Assembly: GCA_024742815.1 (NCBI GenBank)
Contig: JANSXX010000002.1
Coordinates: 474,742 to 538,741 of the forward strand
Source: HXMU1420-13 sp024742815
GTDB taxonomy: Bacteria; Bacteroidota; Rhodothermia; Balneolales; Balneolaceae
DNA: 64,000 bases
Direction of reading: 5' to 3'
Below, piece after piece: positions 28,857 to 38,362 of the stretch (positions are counted from its first letter, which is position 1; every line of letters begins with the position of its first letter). A program made the position numbers and the translations under genes. Under the pieces are notes generated by a model. It was not told the origin of the DNA. It was given only the letters and a program-made list of their open reading frames with translations, and searched no databases.

Positions 28857-29499
28857 CCCGGAAGACATTGTACCTACTCCGGTTGCCGAGCATGAATTAT
28901 TGGATATAGAATATCCAATCATGGAACACTTTTATACCATTCAGGGAGAAGGCGCACACACCGGAAAAGCTGCTTACTTTATCCGTACTGCAGGCTGTGA
29001 TGTAGGTTGTTGGTGGTGTGATGTGAAAGATAGTTGGGAAGAAGAGGCACATCCAAGGTTAACCGTTAGAGAATTAGTTGTTGCTGTAGAATCAGCCAAG
29101 GCAGAAATAGTTGTGATTACCGGTGGGGAACCGTTGCTCCATAACCTGGAAGCACTCACCACTTGTTTAAAGAACATTGGTGTGCAAACCCATATAGAAA
29201 CAAGTGGTTCATCTCCGATTTCAGGAACACTAGATTGGGTGACGCTTTCCCCAAAACGATTTAAAAAACCGGTTGAAGAGATCTATCCATTTGTTGATGA
29301 ATTGAAAGTGGTGGTGTTAACCAAGAAAGATCTTGCCTGGGCCGAAGAGCACGCTGCGAAATGTCCGCCAGACACTCGATTATTGCTACAACCCGAATGG
29401 GAAACAGCGAAAGCGATGCCACTAATCGTCGATTATGTGAAGCAACATCCGAAATGGGGAATCAGCCTTCAAACACATAAATATTTAAACGTTCCGTAA
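28849..29499 (+). CDS. queE: 7-carboxy-7-deazaguanine synthase (radical SAM)
   Basis: This 216-residue radical SAM enzyme converts 6-carboxytetrahydropterin to 7-carboxy-7-deazaguanine in queuosine synthesis. The 4Fe-4S ligands are in CDVGCWWCD (C-x3-C-x2-C), preceded by FYTIQGEGAHTGKAAYFIR, and the SAM-binding region is VVITGGEPLLH. It overlaps queD upstream by 8 bp and the SDR gene downstream by one base, so the three genes form a tight operon. Confidence 0.94.
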   Translation: MYNPEDIVPTPVAEHELLDIEYPIMEHFYTIQGEGAHTGKAAYFIRTAGCDVGCWWCDVKDSWEEEAHPRLTVRELVVAVESAKAEIVVITGGEPLLHNLEALTTCLKNIGVQTHIETSGSSPISGTLDWVTLSPKRFKKPVEEIYPFVDELKVVVLTKKDLAWAEEHAAKCPPDTRLLLQPEWETAKAMPLIVDYVKQHPKWGISLQTHKYLNVP

Positions 29500-30212
29500 T
29501 GTCATTTCAGGATGCATCTGTAATTATTACCGGCGGAAGTAAAGGGATTGGGTTGTCGATCGCTATGGTATTTGCTCGTTCCACAAACCGGCGATTGGTA
29601 TTGATTTCCAGAAGTTTAGAAGATTTACAAAAAGCCCGACAAGAATGCATTGAAGAAGGTGCAAAAGGAGTAGAAATTCTTGCCGCAGATGTGACAGACT
29701 CAAATGCATTAGCTGCACTCGATTTTGGTTTATTAAATCCCGGTATTCTAATAAATAATGCTGGTTCCTTTTTGTTTAAGCCGTTGGAAGAGACATCCGA
29801 AGAAGAATTTTCAAGACAGTTTGAAATCAACACGAAAGGGGCGTTTACCGTAACTTCTCAATTATTGCCGGTATTTAAAACACAGGAGCGAGCTCTCATC
29901 GTAAATATTTGCTCTCAGGCATCCTTAAAAGGATACGGACATAGTGGCGCCTACACCATGAGCAAACATGCCTTGCTAGGCTATACACGTTCGTTACGCA
30001 AAGAGTTGATGGGAACCGGAATTGCAGTTACGGCAATCAATTTAGGACAAACCTTCAGCACATCGTGGGATGGAGTAGATGTCGATCCAAATAAATTAAT
30101 CGACCCGGAAGATGTAGGTAAACTCATACTGTCGTTAAGTGAGTTAAGCAGTCGAAGTGTTGTGGAAGAAATTCTGCTTATGCCTGATGGCGGTGAAACT
30201 GACCCTATGTAA
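29499..30212 (+). CDS. Short-chain dehydrogenase/reductase (SDR)
   Basis: The 237-residue product is a classical SDR with NAD(P)-binding GGSKGIGLSIA, the NNAG motif (INNAGSFLF), catalytic Ser within VNICSQAS and the YxxxK pair (YTMSKHALL). The ATG overlaps the queE stop codon (TAATG), implying translational coupling. The location next to queDE suggests a pterin- or deazaguanine-related reduction, but SDR substrates cannot be read from sequence, and the association may be only organisational. Confidence 0.88.
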   Translation: MSFQDASVIITGGSKGIGLSIAMVFARSTNRRLVLISRSLEDLQKARQECIEEGAKGVEILAADVTDSNALAALDFGLLNPGILINNAGSFLFKPLEETSEEEFSRQFEINTKGAFTVTSQLLPVFKTQERALIVNICSQASLKGYGHSGAYTMSKHALLGYTRSLRKELMGTGIAVTAINLGQTFSTSWDGVDVDPNKLIDPEDVGKLILSLSELSSRSVVEEILLMPDGGETDPM

Positions 30213-30409
30213 AGTCCCACCTATTTTTGGGAAGGAAAAATCCTACCTTTTTTAGAAGAATCTTCCTGCAAAGCCCATTATCACTTGAAGATAAACGCAG
30301 ATTCTGAGCCAAAACACTGTGATAGTTAAGAATCAGATCCTTGGTATTGTTTTTGTGAGAATGAACTCATCATTGCCACAATCAACTAACTATACAGGGT
30401 ATCTGCATT

Positions 30410-33400
30410 TTGAAGAACGAGATAAAACAGGCTCAAACTTTTTTGATGAGCAATCCGCCCCAGATTGATGAAGCACTCCGAATTTTAAATGGATTAAAGC
30501 ACGTAAATCATCCTTCATCGTGGGTGATTCAATATCTCTCCGGAATTGCATACGTCCGAAAGCAAGACTTTGAAGCTGCAATTGCACCGCTTGAACTAGC
30601 TTTGAAAAAGGGAGGAAAATCTCTGGAAGTGCTTCAATTGTTGATGGAAGCTTGTATGAAATCAAATCGCTTCGATCGGGCTAAGACATTGATTCCTGAT
30701 GTGCTGATAATTAAGGAAGATGATGTGCCGGCATGGAAAAATTTGGCCATTATCTATTGTAACGAACTCCGCTATGAAGACGCCCTAGTCGCGATTGGTA
30801 AGGCAAATAATTTTGCTCCTACAGATTTGTCGCTGGTGATTATGGCAGGTAAGGTGTACGGTTATCTCAACAAATTTGGAGAAGCGTTAAATACGTTTGA
30901 ATCGTTAATTCAAGCTAAACCTGATTTTCTGGAAGCGCATCTTGGAAAAGCGTGGATTTTTATAAAAGCACAAAAATTTCAGGATGCTCTTCGCCTACTT
31001 ACACATCTTTCACAAAGTGTACCCGATAATGATGATATCAAAGCACTAATGGTTGAGTGCTATTTTGAGATGAATAATTTTGATGAAGCAATTCCTGTAC
31101 TAGAAGAGCTCATCCAAAAGAACAATACAGATTCATCGCTTCTTGAGCTGTATAGTCAATGCTTACAAAGAGTTGGGAAAGTGAAGGAGGCTGAATTTTG
31201 GGCGAATAAAGTGATGGAGAATACGATTCCATCTAGGGAGTTTATATATAAATATGCGGCAATTTTAGAAGAACTATATGACCGCGAAATTGAACATTCG
31301 AAACTAAAAAACATTCAGAAACTTTGGGATAAGGCACAAAGCGTAGAAACCATTATTAAGCCAAAACCGAATGCAAAAAAAGAATCTGAAAAACTAAAAA
31401 TAGGAATCATTTCAGATTCGCTTTGGGATAATGAAGTTGGACGTAAATGGAAGACGATGCTGTCGGCTTTCCCGAAAGAAATAGGAAAGTTCGTTGTTTT
31501 TTCAACTTCCGAAATAAATGATGCAATTTCACAATCGATTGCGGCTCAATGTTCGGTATTTAATTTGTCGCATCAGATATCTCCGGTAGAACTTGCAGAA
31601 CAAATCTCGGCCCTAAACCTAGAAGTTCTGATCGATGCAAGCTCCGGGTTTTCTCCCATTATTGATTACGTTTTACAAAGTAGTTCGAGCATGATATGCA
31701 TTAGTTCTAACGATCGAAGCTTATATCCCTTTGAAACAGCAGCGTATGATTTCATCTTGACTCACTCTGAAAAAGCGGATTTAGTTTCCTCCCGTAATTC
31801 TAAACCAGCGAACATCGCCTGTAACAATATTGATGATTTAGCACCGGCATTATTTGCTGCATATTCACAGGCTGTAAACTCCAGCAACAAAGAATGGAAA
31901 AGAGGGCGTTGGCAGAAAGAGATCTCAGAGACAGATATTTCAGGTGCTAAGAAGGAAATTCTAGAAAAAATATCAGCACAAACAGCATCTGTCGCTCAGT
32001 CTGTAGAAGATGATAGAATATTCAGTGATCAATTCTGGAATGGGTTTACTGATTCTCGAAAAGCTGCTAAAATTGTTGAGATCACCAACAAGTTTTCAGC
32101 CATAAATCAAAGCGATGCATATCTGCAGCAGATTGTAGATGAAACTGTAGATAGACTAGAAAAAGACCCCACCGATAATGTCGCCTTTTTCATTCAAACC
32201 ATGGCATTATTAGCGCGGAAACCAGCTGAAGTAACTGAACTTGACGCTGAGTTAAATCAAGCGCTTACTTTAAAAGGTTGGGAGAGTAAAAGCGCTTTAT
32301 TCTCATATTGGTTTGATAAGGTTGAGTATTTGCAGTCTTCCGTCGGGAGTAAAGTTTCAGCCATTATCATCTCCAATAAATTCAAAGAAAAATCAGTTGA
32401 AAACCTTCGTCAACTTTCGAAACAATTAAAGGGAATCGGCGAAATTATTTTTGTAAATAATGGAATAGAGGACAACCAATTTTCGGCACTTTTTCCGTTT
32501 GTGCATACTTATGTTAAAGCAAATGGAAATGCCGGAGCTTATCTCGCACGTAATTTAGGCGCAGCTTTTGCAAAAGGAGAACGGTTACTTTTTGTGGATG
32601 ATGATGGTATCCCGCAACCTAACTTTGTTCAAGCTCATCTTATCGCGCACAGCGAGCATGAAGCAGTAGTTTCTCGGGGAATGTATTATTCATCCAATGT
32701 GATGAATGACCCATGGCACTATAACATAGGAAACACTCAGAAACCTGCTTACACTATTCTGGAAGGCAACGCGATGTACCGCGCCGAAGCGTTCTACAAA
32801 ACCGGTGGCTGGGGCGATTACATTTTATTTGGTCACGGTGGAAAAGATTTGAGTTTTCGATTGTTGGAGCATTATCCAAACAGAGAGCATCAAATTTATG
32901 TGCCTGAAAGTAGATTGTATCACGAATATCTACGTGGCAATGCCCATCAAAAAGAGAAAAAGAAGAAACAGGAGGTTTCTCTTCGATTACTCGAAGCGCT
33001 GCATCCTGGGTTAAAAAAATGCATCGATACCTGGCCCACTCAATTTAGTAGTAAAAGTTCAGAGTCCACTCAAAAGCAGACTTCTTTACTTCCAATAAAA
33101 GCAGGTAAAAAGGCAAAGTTCATGCACATCTGCCGGCAGCATGTTTATACTCAGTCGTTATCGGATATGATAGAATATTTGAACGAACATTCTGATCAAC
33201 AACATTATTTACTGGTTGAGCAAACACCATGGAATGTAGCCGGTGGTTACACGATTGAGGAAGGCAAAAATCTAAGTACTTTCACCTTCGATTACACCAG
33301 CCAAAGCGATATTAATGGGATAGTGAATGAGCTTACCTTGCCTGAGGTGAATGCGGTGTTTATGCACGGATTATTTCGCGCTTGGGAATTTAGTTTGATA

Positions 33401-34237
33401 GATATCATAAGCGACAAAACACCGGTAGGTTGGATTATCTGGGGTGGAGATTTATATAAACCACTAAAAAATAATCAGAAGAAAAAAATTCCTGCACAGA
33501 AACTAGCGTGTATTTTAACACCGGTTAAAGGCGATGCAGATACTTTTCAGGCAGAATTCGGTGATAAACCTTGGTTTGATTATGCTTATCCCTATCCGGG
33601 TTTGTATGGTGATATAAAGCTTTCTGAACCAAGAAAGATAATGAAGAAAATACTGGTTGGTAATTCCGGGGATCCATCGAATAATCATATCGATGTACTC
33701 AATATGCTGGCAGCGAAAAAGGACATCGATGAATATCAAATCATCATGCCGCTGGCCTATAATTTTAAAGCGGCTTATAAGCAACAATTACTTCAACATA
33801 TTGAGGAGCTTGGATTGGCCAATCAAATCATTATGCATGAAGAGTTCATCTTGCCGGATGAATATTTGAAACTGATTAATGAAGTAGATGCAATTGTGAT
33901 GGCGCATGATCGTCAGCAGGCGATAGGGAACACACTAATGGCGCTGTATGCCGGAAAACAAGTTTATCTTAAAGATCGCATTTGTTTGAATAACGAACTT
34001 ACTGATAATCCAACCTGGGATTTCCTAACCGAAAATGGATTTACTATTCAATCACTAGATGAGTTAGAAGGAATTAATGAGCTATCAGAAATACAACTAA
34101 TTGATGAGGAAAACTGGAAAAATCATCAGCAGATTATTCGCGAAAAATTCGGACTTCAAGCAAGAGCTGAATTACTCAGAAATAGTTGTAATGCGATTTT
34201 AGAACTGGAAATTAAGCCTGAACTTGAGTTGGCCTAA
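30410..34237 (+). CDS. TPR/glycosyltransferase fusion (GT2-like plus WecF/GT56-like)
   Basis: This 1275-residue cytosolic protein has no signal peptide. Residues about 10-300 are TPR repeats. Residues about 325-480 (LKIGIISDSLWDNEVGRKW...) resemble a degenerate glycosyltransferase-B lobe of the kind that follows TPRs in GT41 proteins, a weak match. Residues about 648-870 form a GT2-type GT-A domain (AIIISNKF, FVNNG, nucleotide-sugar/metal site LFVDDDGIPQPNF, acceptor region GGWGDY). Residues about 902-1275 resemble the WecF (4-acetamido-4,6-dideoxygalactosyltransferase) family (WIIWGGDLYKPL, ILVGNSGDPSNNH, MALYAGKQVYLKDR). TTG at 30410 is the first start after the upstream stop; an ATG at 30446 is an alternative. 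Likely role: surface glycan or protein glycosylation, acceptor unknown. Confidence 0.8.
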   Translation: MKNEIKQAQTFLMSNPPQIDEALRILNGLKHVNHPSSWVIQYLSGIAYVRKQDFEAAIAPLELALKKGGKSLEVLQLLMEACMKSNRFDRAKTLIPDVLIIKEDDVPAWKNLAIIYCNELRYEDALVAIGKANNFAPTDLSLVIMAGKVYGYLNKFGEALNTFESLIQAKPDFLEAHLGKAWIFIKAQKFQDALRLLTHLSQSVPDNDDIKALMVECYFEMNNFDEAIPVLEELIQKNNTDSSLLELYSQCLQRVGKVKEAEFWANKVMENTIPSREFIYKYAAILEELYDREIEHSKLKNIQKLWDKAQSVETIIKPKPNAKKESEKLKIGIISDSLWDNEVGRKWKTMLSAFPKEIGKFVVFSTSEINDAISQSIAAQCSVFNLSHQISPVELAEQISALNLEVLIDASSGFSPIIDYVLQSSSSMICISSNDRSLYPFETAAYDFILTHSEKADLVSSRNSKPANIACNNIDDLAPALFAAYSQAVNSSNKEWKRGRWQKEISETDISGAKKEILEKISAQTASVAQSVEDDRIFSDQFWNGFTDSRKAAKIVEITNKFSAINQSDAYLQQIVDETVDRLEKDPTDNVAFFIQTMALLARKPAEVTELDAELNQALTLKGWESKSALFSYWFDKVEYLQSSVGSKVSAIIISNKFKEKSVENLRQLSKQLKGIGEIIFVNNGIEDNQFSALFPFVHTYVKANGNAGAYLARNLGAAFAKGERLLFVDDDGIPQPNFVQAHLIAHSEHEAVVSRGMYYSSNVMNDPWHYNIGNTQKPAYTILEGNAMYRAEAFYKTGGWGDYILFGHGGKDLSFRLLEHYPNREHQIYVPESRLYHEYLRGNAHQKEKKKKQEVSLRLLEALHPGLKKCIDTWPTQFSSKSSESTQKQTSLLPIKAGKKAKFMHICRQHVYTQSLSDMIEYLNEHSDQQHYLLVEQTPWNVAGGYTIEEGKNLSTFTFDYTSQSDINGIVNELTLPEVNAVFMHGLFRAWEFSLIDIISDKTPVGWIIWGGDLYKPLKNNQKKKIPAQKLACILTPVKGDADTFQAEFGDKPWFDYAYPYPGLYGDIKLSEPRKIMKKILVGNSGDPSNNHIDVLNMLAAKKDIDEYQIIMPLAYNFKAAYKQQLLQHIEELGLANQIIMHEEFILPDEYLKLINEVDAIVMAHDRQQAIGNTLMALYAGKQVYLKDRICLNNELTDNPTWDFLTENGFTIQSLDELEGINELSEIQLIDEENWKNHQQIIREKFGLQARAELLRNSCNAILELEIKPELELA

Positions 34238-34256
34238 TATGCTTAGAGTTCCTCAT

Positions 34257-35171
34257 TCAGTTTTGAAGATCATTTTTAGAGTACTGAGATAGAAATTCCC
34301 AAGTAATTTCGCTTGCAGATATATCTTTATTTCCCCATGCCCCCGGCCAATCATGTCCTCCGTTTTTAACAAAATAGTGGACAACGGGAGCATTGGTATC
34401 AGGTGCACTAAAAACGAATTTTTGTACTGTACTACCATCATTTGGATCGATGTCTTCCAATGCAGTGATCTCAGCGGTGTTGTCGGCTTGATTATTTGCA
34501 ATCCAATAATTCAAAATATCTTCTATCCCTATGGTCCATGTAGGATCGCCAGCGTAAGGTACGGTTTGATCGGTATCTGCATGAATTTGTAGAACTGGAA
34601 CAGGTTTTTGAGGCGAACAAGCCTCCAAAGTTTGTGGGGTCATAGCTCCGGTAATAGATGCAACGGCTGCAATTCTACTATCCGATTGGCAAGCAAGCAA
34701 GAAGCTCATATACCCACCGTTCGACATTCCATTGGCGTAAATACGCTCTTGGTTGATTGGGTAGGTATGAGAAAGCTGGTTTATCAGAGAATCAGCAAAT
34801 GCAACATCGTCGACCTGACTTTCTAAAGTCCATCCACCCACATTCCAGTGCGTTCTGTTTTGAAGTAATGTTCCTTACGGGTAAACAGCAATAAAGCCCA
34901 AAGAATCAGCTAACTTATTATAGCCGGAATAATTCATTATTCTTTCAGCATTACTACCATAGCCATGAAAAGTGAATAAAAGTGGAATTGATTCTAATGT
35001 CTTTACAGATTCTGGTACATACACGAAATATGACCTAAGAGAATCCTGAAAAAGCATTTCTTTCTGGAATAAGCCAGTCTCAATACTCGCTAAATCATCG
35101 GTTGTATTATTTGATTCGGTACAACTATACACGGTTAAACTTGCAAGTAATACAACAACGATTCTTATCAT
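34257..35171 (-). pseudogene. PHB-depolymerase/feruloyl-esterase-like lipoprotein, interrupted by an in-frame stop
   Basis: One reading frame of 304 codons is split by a single TAA (34875-34877 on this strand's complement) between FIAVYP and GTLLQNRTHWNVGGWT; homologues of this esterase family normally have an acidic residue (YPEGT/YPDGT) there, so GAA to TAA is the simplest explanation. Upstream half: a lipoprotein-type signal (LASLTVYSC) and the oxyanion region FTFHGYGSN. Downstream half: nucleophile motif YANGMSNGGYMS, Asp in HADTDQTVPY and His in NGGHDWPG, all intact. The product would be an alpha/beta-hydrolase cleaving polyester or feruloyl esters. It follows purC by 11 bp. A sequencing error or recent inactivation would both fit, as the reading frame is otherwise undamaged. 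Confidence 0.8.
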
Positions 35172-35182
35172 GTTATTCTCGA

Positions 35183-36187
35183 TTATGAAATAGAAGTGTA
35201 AGGGCTAAAAATACTTTTTAGCGTGGTATTTATATCATTTTCAAAAACGGGTTCAAACGCTTTTCCGGTAAGCATTTTATACAGTTCTGCGTAGCGTTCA
35301 TAAACTTCAATACGAAACCCATCGGGTAGATCGGGCAACGATTGTCCTTCTAATCCTTGAAAGTCATGCTCCATCAGCCATTCACGCAAAAATTCTTTGG
35401 AAAGCTGTTTTTGTCCGGCTGAGTTTGCCTGTCGTTCTTCATACCCATCTGCATAAAAATATCGTGAAGAATCGGTAGTATGGACCTCGTCAATCAAAGT
35501 GAGTTCGCCATTATACACTCCCATTTCATATTTAGTATCTACCAAAATAAGACCTTGCTTAGCAGCAATTGCGGTACCGCGTTCAAATAGCATAAATGCT
35601 TTGGCTTTAATCTCATCCCATAAAATTTTGGGAACAATGTTCTGCTCCAAGATTTCTTTTTCAGAAATATCTTCATCATGGCCGTCTACTGCTTTTGTAG
35701 CAGGGGTGAGGATGGGCTGTGGAAGACGATCATGTTCTTTTAAACTGTCGGGTAAAGCAACTCCGCATAGTGTTCGTAATCCCGATTTGTAAACACGCCA
35801 TGCATGTCCGGTAAGGTATCCACGAATAACAATTTCTATAGGAATTGGAGCACATTTTTTGGCAATAGTCACATTAGGATGTGGTACATCAATAATGTGG
35901 GTAGGCATGATATCTTTGACGGCATCAAAACTGAATTTTGCCATTTTATTCAGAATTTGACCTTTGAAAGGAATGGCTTGCCTCATATTATGATCGAAAG
36001 CAGAAATACGATCAGTAACTACAATACCGATAGTTTGCGCATTGAGCGGGTATACCTCTCGTACTTTGCCTTTGTAAGGGTTTGGTAAACCTTCAACGCT
36101 GGTTTCAGTGATACAATTTTTTAGGGCCCGGTTCGTGTCGAAAGAGGTACTCAACGGCTTACTTTTTTTCGGTAGATCCTCGTTCAA
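35183..36187 (-). CDS. purC: Phosphoribosylaminoimidazole-succinocarboxamide synthase
   Basis: This SAICAR synthetase joins CAIR and aspartate with ATP in purine synthesis. Motifs include GKVREVY, TDRISAFDHNM, IEIVIRGYLTGHAWRVYKSG, LVDTKYEMG and the long-form segment DSSRYFYADGYEERQ. At 334 residues it belongs to the longer, ADE1-like group rather than the 237-residue E. coli type. TTG at 36187 gives a 29-bp overlap with the LacI gene; a second TTG at 36154 would start 4 bp after the LacI stop and still precedes the conserved region, so the start is uncertain. Confidence 0.95.
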   Translation of the reverse strand: MNEDLPKKSKPLSTSFDTNRALKNCITETSVEGLPNPYKGKVREVYPLNAQTIGIVVTDRISAFDHNMRQAIPFKGQILNKMAKFSFDAVKDIMPTHIIDVPHPNVTIAKKCAPIPIEIVIRGYLTGHAWRVYKSGLRTLCGVALPDSLKEHDRLPQPILTPATKAVDGHDEDISEKEILEQNIVPKILWDEIKAKAFMLFERGTAIAAKQGLILVDTKYEMGVYNGELTLIDEVHTTDSSRYFYADGYEERQANSAGQKQLSKEFLREWLMEHDFQGLEGQSLPDLPDGFRIEVYERYAELYKMLTGKAFEPVFENDINTTLKSIFSPYTSIS

Positions 36188-37169
36188 CCAAAATAGGTTG
36201 GTGCGATTCCTGTACTAATTCAGATTGTGGATTTTTTATGATTTCAGCGAGTCGAGCCGTGGCTTGAGCGCCTATGGTGTGCATATGCTGATCAATGGTA
36301 GTGAGATCTAAATATCTACTAAGTTTGATGTTATCATAGCCCATAATGGCAATATCATCCGGTACTTTCATGCCTAACTTTGAAAGAGCGTGTAATGCTC
36401 CAAGGGCTTGGGTATCATTTGCGCAAAAAACGGCATCAGGAAAGTCGTTTTTCTCATCAAATTTGTAGATGGCTTCGAATCCACTTTCTTCGGTATATCC
36501 TGCGTGTTTGGTAGTATCTCCTGAAACAAAATAATCGTTAATGATAGGCATTTTGAAATTCCGTAAAGCATCTTTAAAACCACGTTCTCTGTCGGCCGAA
36601 GAACGAGTTTCAACCGGGGTTGAAATCATACCGATACGCTCAAAGCCTTTCTTTACCAAATGCTCGCCGGCCATGTAACCACCACGGTAATCGTTTACCA
36701 TATAATAGTTGTACGAAGGATGAGAAGTGTTCACTAAAACAATGGGCACATGCGTACTTTGCAAGTGTTTGTGCACGGTTTCGCTCACATCTATAGAAAG
36801 TAAAATTAATGCATCTGCTGTGCCGCGATCAAAAAAGTTTATCACAGCTTCTTCAGGATCTTTAGAACCGGTGTTATAAAGAATGATATCAAGGTCCATT
36901 TTTCGGATTTCATCTTTAACCCCTTTTAAAACTTCATTAAAGAATGGAGTAGTAAATGATGGAACAGCTACTGCCAAAATTTGTGGCTCTTTACTTGCTA
37001 ATTTTCTGGCACTTACCTGTGGACGAAAATTAAGTTCATTAATTGCTTTTTGAACTTTTACCTTCGTTTCTTCCGATACATTGGGGGAGTCGTTCAAAAC
37101 CCTTGAAACTGTTGAAATGGCAACCCCTGCTTGTTTTGCCACTTCGTATATCGTCACTTTCTTATTCAT
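36159..37169 (-). CDS. LacI-family transcriptional regulator
   Basis: The 336-residue product has an N-terminal helix-turn-helix and hinge (TIYEVAKQAGVAISTVSRVLN; NELNFRPQVSARKLAS) and a periplasmic-binding-protein-like effector domain (about residues 60-330, ending YLDLTTIDQHMHTIGAQA). It reads into purC with an overlap or near-abutment. LacI members include sugar repressors and the purine repressor PurR; the operon with purC makes a purine signal possible, but FCB LacI proteins usually sense sugars, so the effector is unknown. A short palindrome AACTAGTT (37177-37184) lies just before its start. Confidence 0.92.
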   Translation of the reverse strand: MNKKVTIYEVAKQAGVAISTVSRVLNDSPNVSEETKVKVQKAINELNFRPQVSARKLASKEPQILAVAVPSFTTPFFNEVLKGVKDEIRKMDLDIILYNTGSKDPEEAVINFFDRGTADALILLSIDVSETVHKHLQSTHVPIVLVNTSHPSYNYYMVNDYRGGYMAGEHLVKKGFERIGMISTPVETRSSADRERGFKDALRNFKMPIINDYFVSGDTTKHAGYTEESGFEAIYKFDEKNDFPDAVFCANDTQALGALHALSKLGMKVPDDIAIMGYDNIKLSRYLDLTTIDQHMHTIGAQATARLAEIIKNPQSELVQESHQPILVERGSTEKK

Positions 37170-37333
37170 AAACGCAAACTAGTTATGTCGAATTGATCAG
37201 TTTTATGAGCTTCTATTGCCTAAATAACTGAAGGGCAATAATAATCATCTAAATTGGAATATGTTATCAGTACAACAAAATTATTTATTTAATAAAATGG
37301 AACGTATTTAGAAATTTTGTTGATTTAACGTAC

Positions 37334-38308
37334 ATGAGTGAATTACTTCGTGTACCATATTCCATGTTTCGTCCGATCTACGAGAAAACTTCTTTTCACC
37401 GCTCGGTGATTGAAGAGCTTAATGATGATCGACTTCGATCCGCCTATTCGCATTGCCGGGCGATAACTCGTTTCTATGCCAAAACGTTTTACATGGCTAC
37501 GCGTTTTTTGCCTAATGAAAAACAACGCAGCATATTTGCGATCTATGGACTTTGCCGTTACTTGGATAATTTAGTAGATGAAACGATGGATCTCATGGAT
37601 CATACCTCCATCGACATAAGCGAAGTGGATGCGAAGCTAGATGATTTTAAATCGAAGCTAACAGGTGTATACAATGGGCAAGAATCCAATGATCCAATCC
37701 TAATTGCATTCTCAGATACACTCAAAAAGTATCACATTCCAATTAGCTTACCTTTCGAGTTGATGGATGGTGTACGTACTGATCTCGATAAAAACCGATA
37801 CAACAACTTTTCTGAACTTTATGATTATTCATATAAAGTAGCATCTGTTGTAGGATTAATGACCAGCAGAGTATTCGGGTATTCTGATGAAAAAGCGTTG
37901 GAATATGCCATCGATCTGGGAATTGCCATGCAACTCACCAACATTCTGCGTGATATTGGCGAAGATTTAGAGAGAAATCGAATTTATCTGCCAAAAGATG
38001 AATTAACCATGTTCGAGATCACCGAAGCTGAATTATTCGCAGGCGAGAAGTCTGAGAAATTCAGAAACTTTATGGATTTCCAAATTAAGAGAGCCAGAGA
38101 CTATTACGAAAAAGCTGATATCGGAATAAAAATGCTCGATAAAGACAGCCGATTGCCGGTATATCTTGCTCGTTATAATTACAGCAGAATCTTAGATAAA
38201 ATCGAAGAAAACGATTTTAGTGTGTTTAAACACCGAGCTTATCTCAATAAAGTGGAAAAATTCGCAATCCTCCCCAAAATTTTCATAGAAATGCGCGCTG
38301 CAAGCTAA
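37334..38308 (+). CDS. crtB: Phytoene/squalene synthase family protein
   Basis: This 324-residue trans-isoprenyl diphosphate synthase has both Asp-rich motifs: DNLVDETMD and LRDIGEDLERNRIYLP, and the SYHCRAITRFYAKTFY-like segment (SAYSHCRAITRFYAKTFYMA). It condenses two geranylgeranyl diphosphates to phytoene if it is CrtB, the first carotenoid step; squalene synthase activity cannot be excluded by motif alone. No other carotenoid genes lie in the window. ATG start at 37334, divergent from the LacI gene. Confidence 0.88.
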   Translation: MSELLRVPYSMFRPIYEKTSFHRSVIEELNDDRLRSAYSHCRAITRFYAKTFYMATRFLPNEKQRSIFAIYGLCRYLDNLVDETMDLMDHTSIDISEVDAKLDDFKSKLTGVYNGQESNDPILIAFSDTLKKYHIPISLPFELMDGVRTDLDKNRYNNFSELYDYSYKVASVVGLMTSRVFGYSDEKALEYAIDLGIAMQLTNILRDIGEDLERNRIYLPKDELTMFEITEAELFAGEKSEKFRNFMDFQIKRARDYYEKADIGIKMLDKDSRLPVYLARYNYSRILDKIEENDFSVFKHRAYLNKVEKFAILPKIFIEMRAAS

Positions 38309-38362
38309 ACTTAAGTGGTGAATTTCTAGGGTAATTGGTACTATCCAAGAAAATCATTTCTT

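Noticed and set aside
30213..30260. Possible terminator after the SDR gene
   Set aside because: CCCA/TGGG and AAGG/CCTT give only four-base stems; not convincing as a terminator.
34257..35171. Two separate genes on either side of the stop
   Set aside because: Both halves are in one frame and each lacks part of a single hydrolase fold, so a split gene is the better reading.
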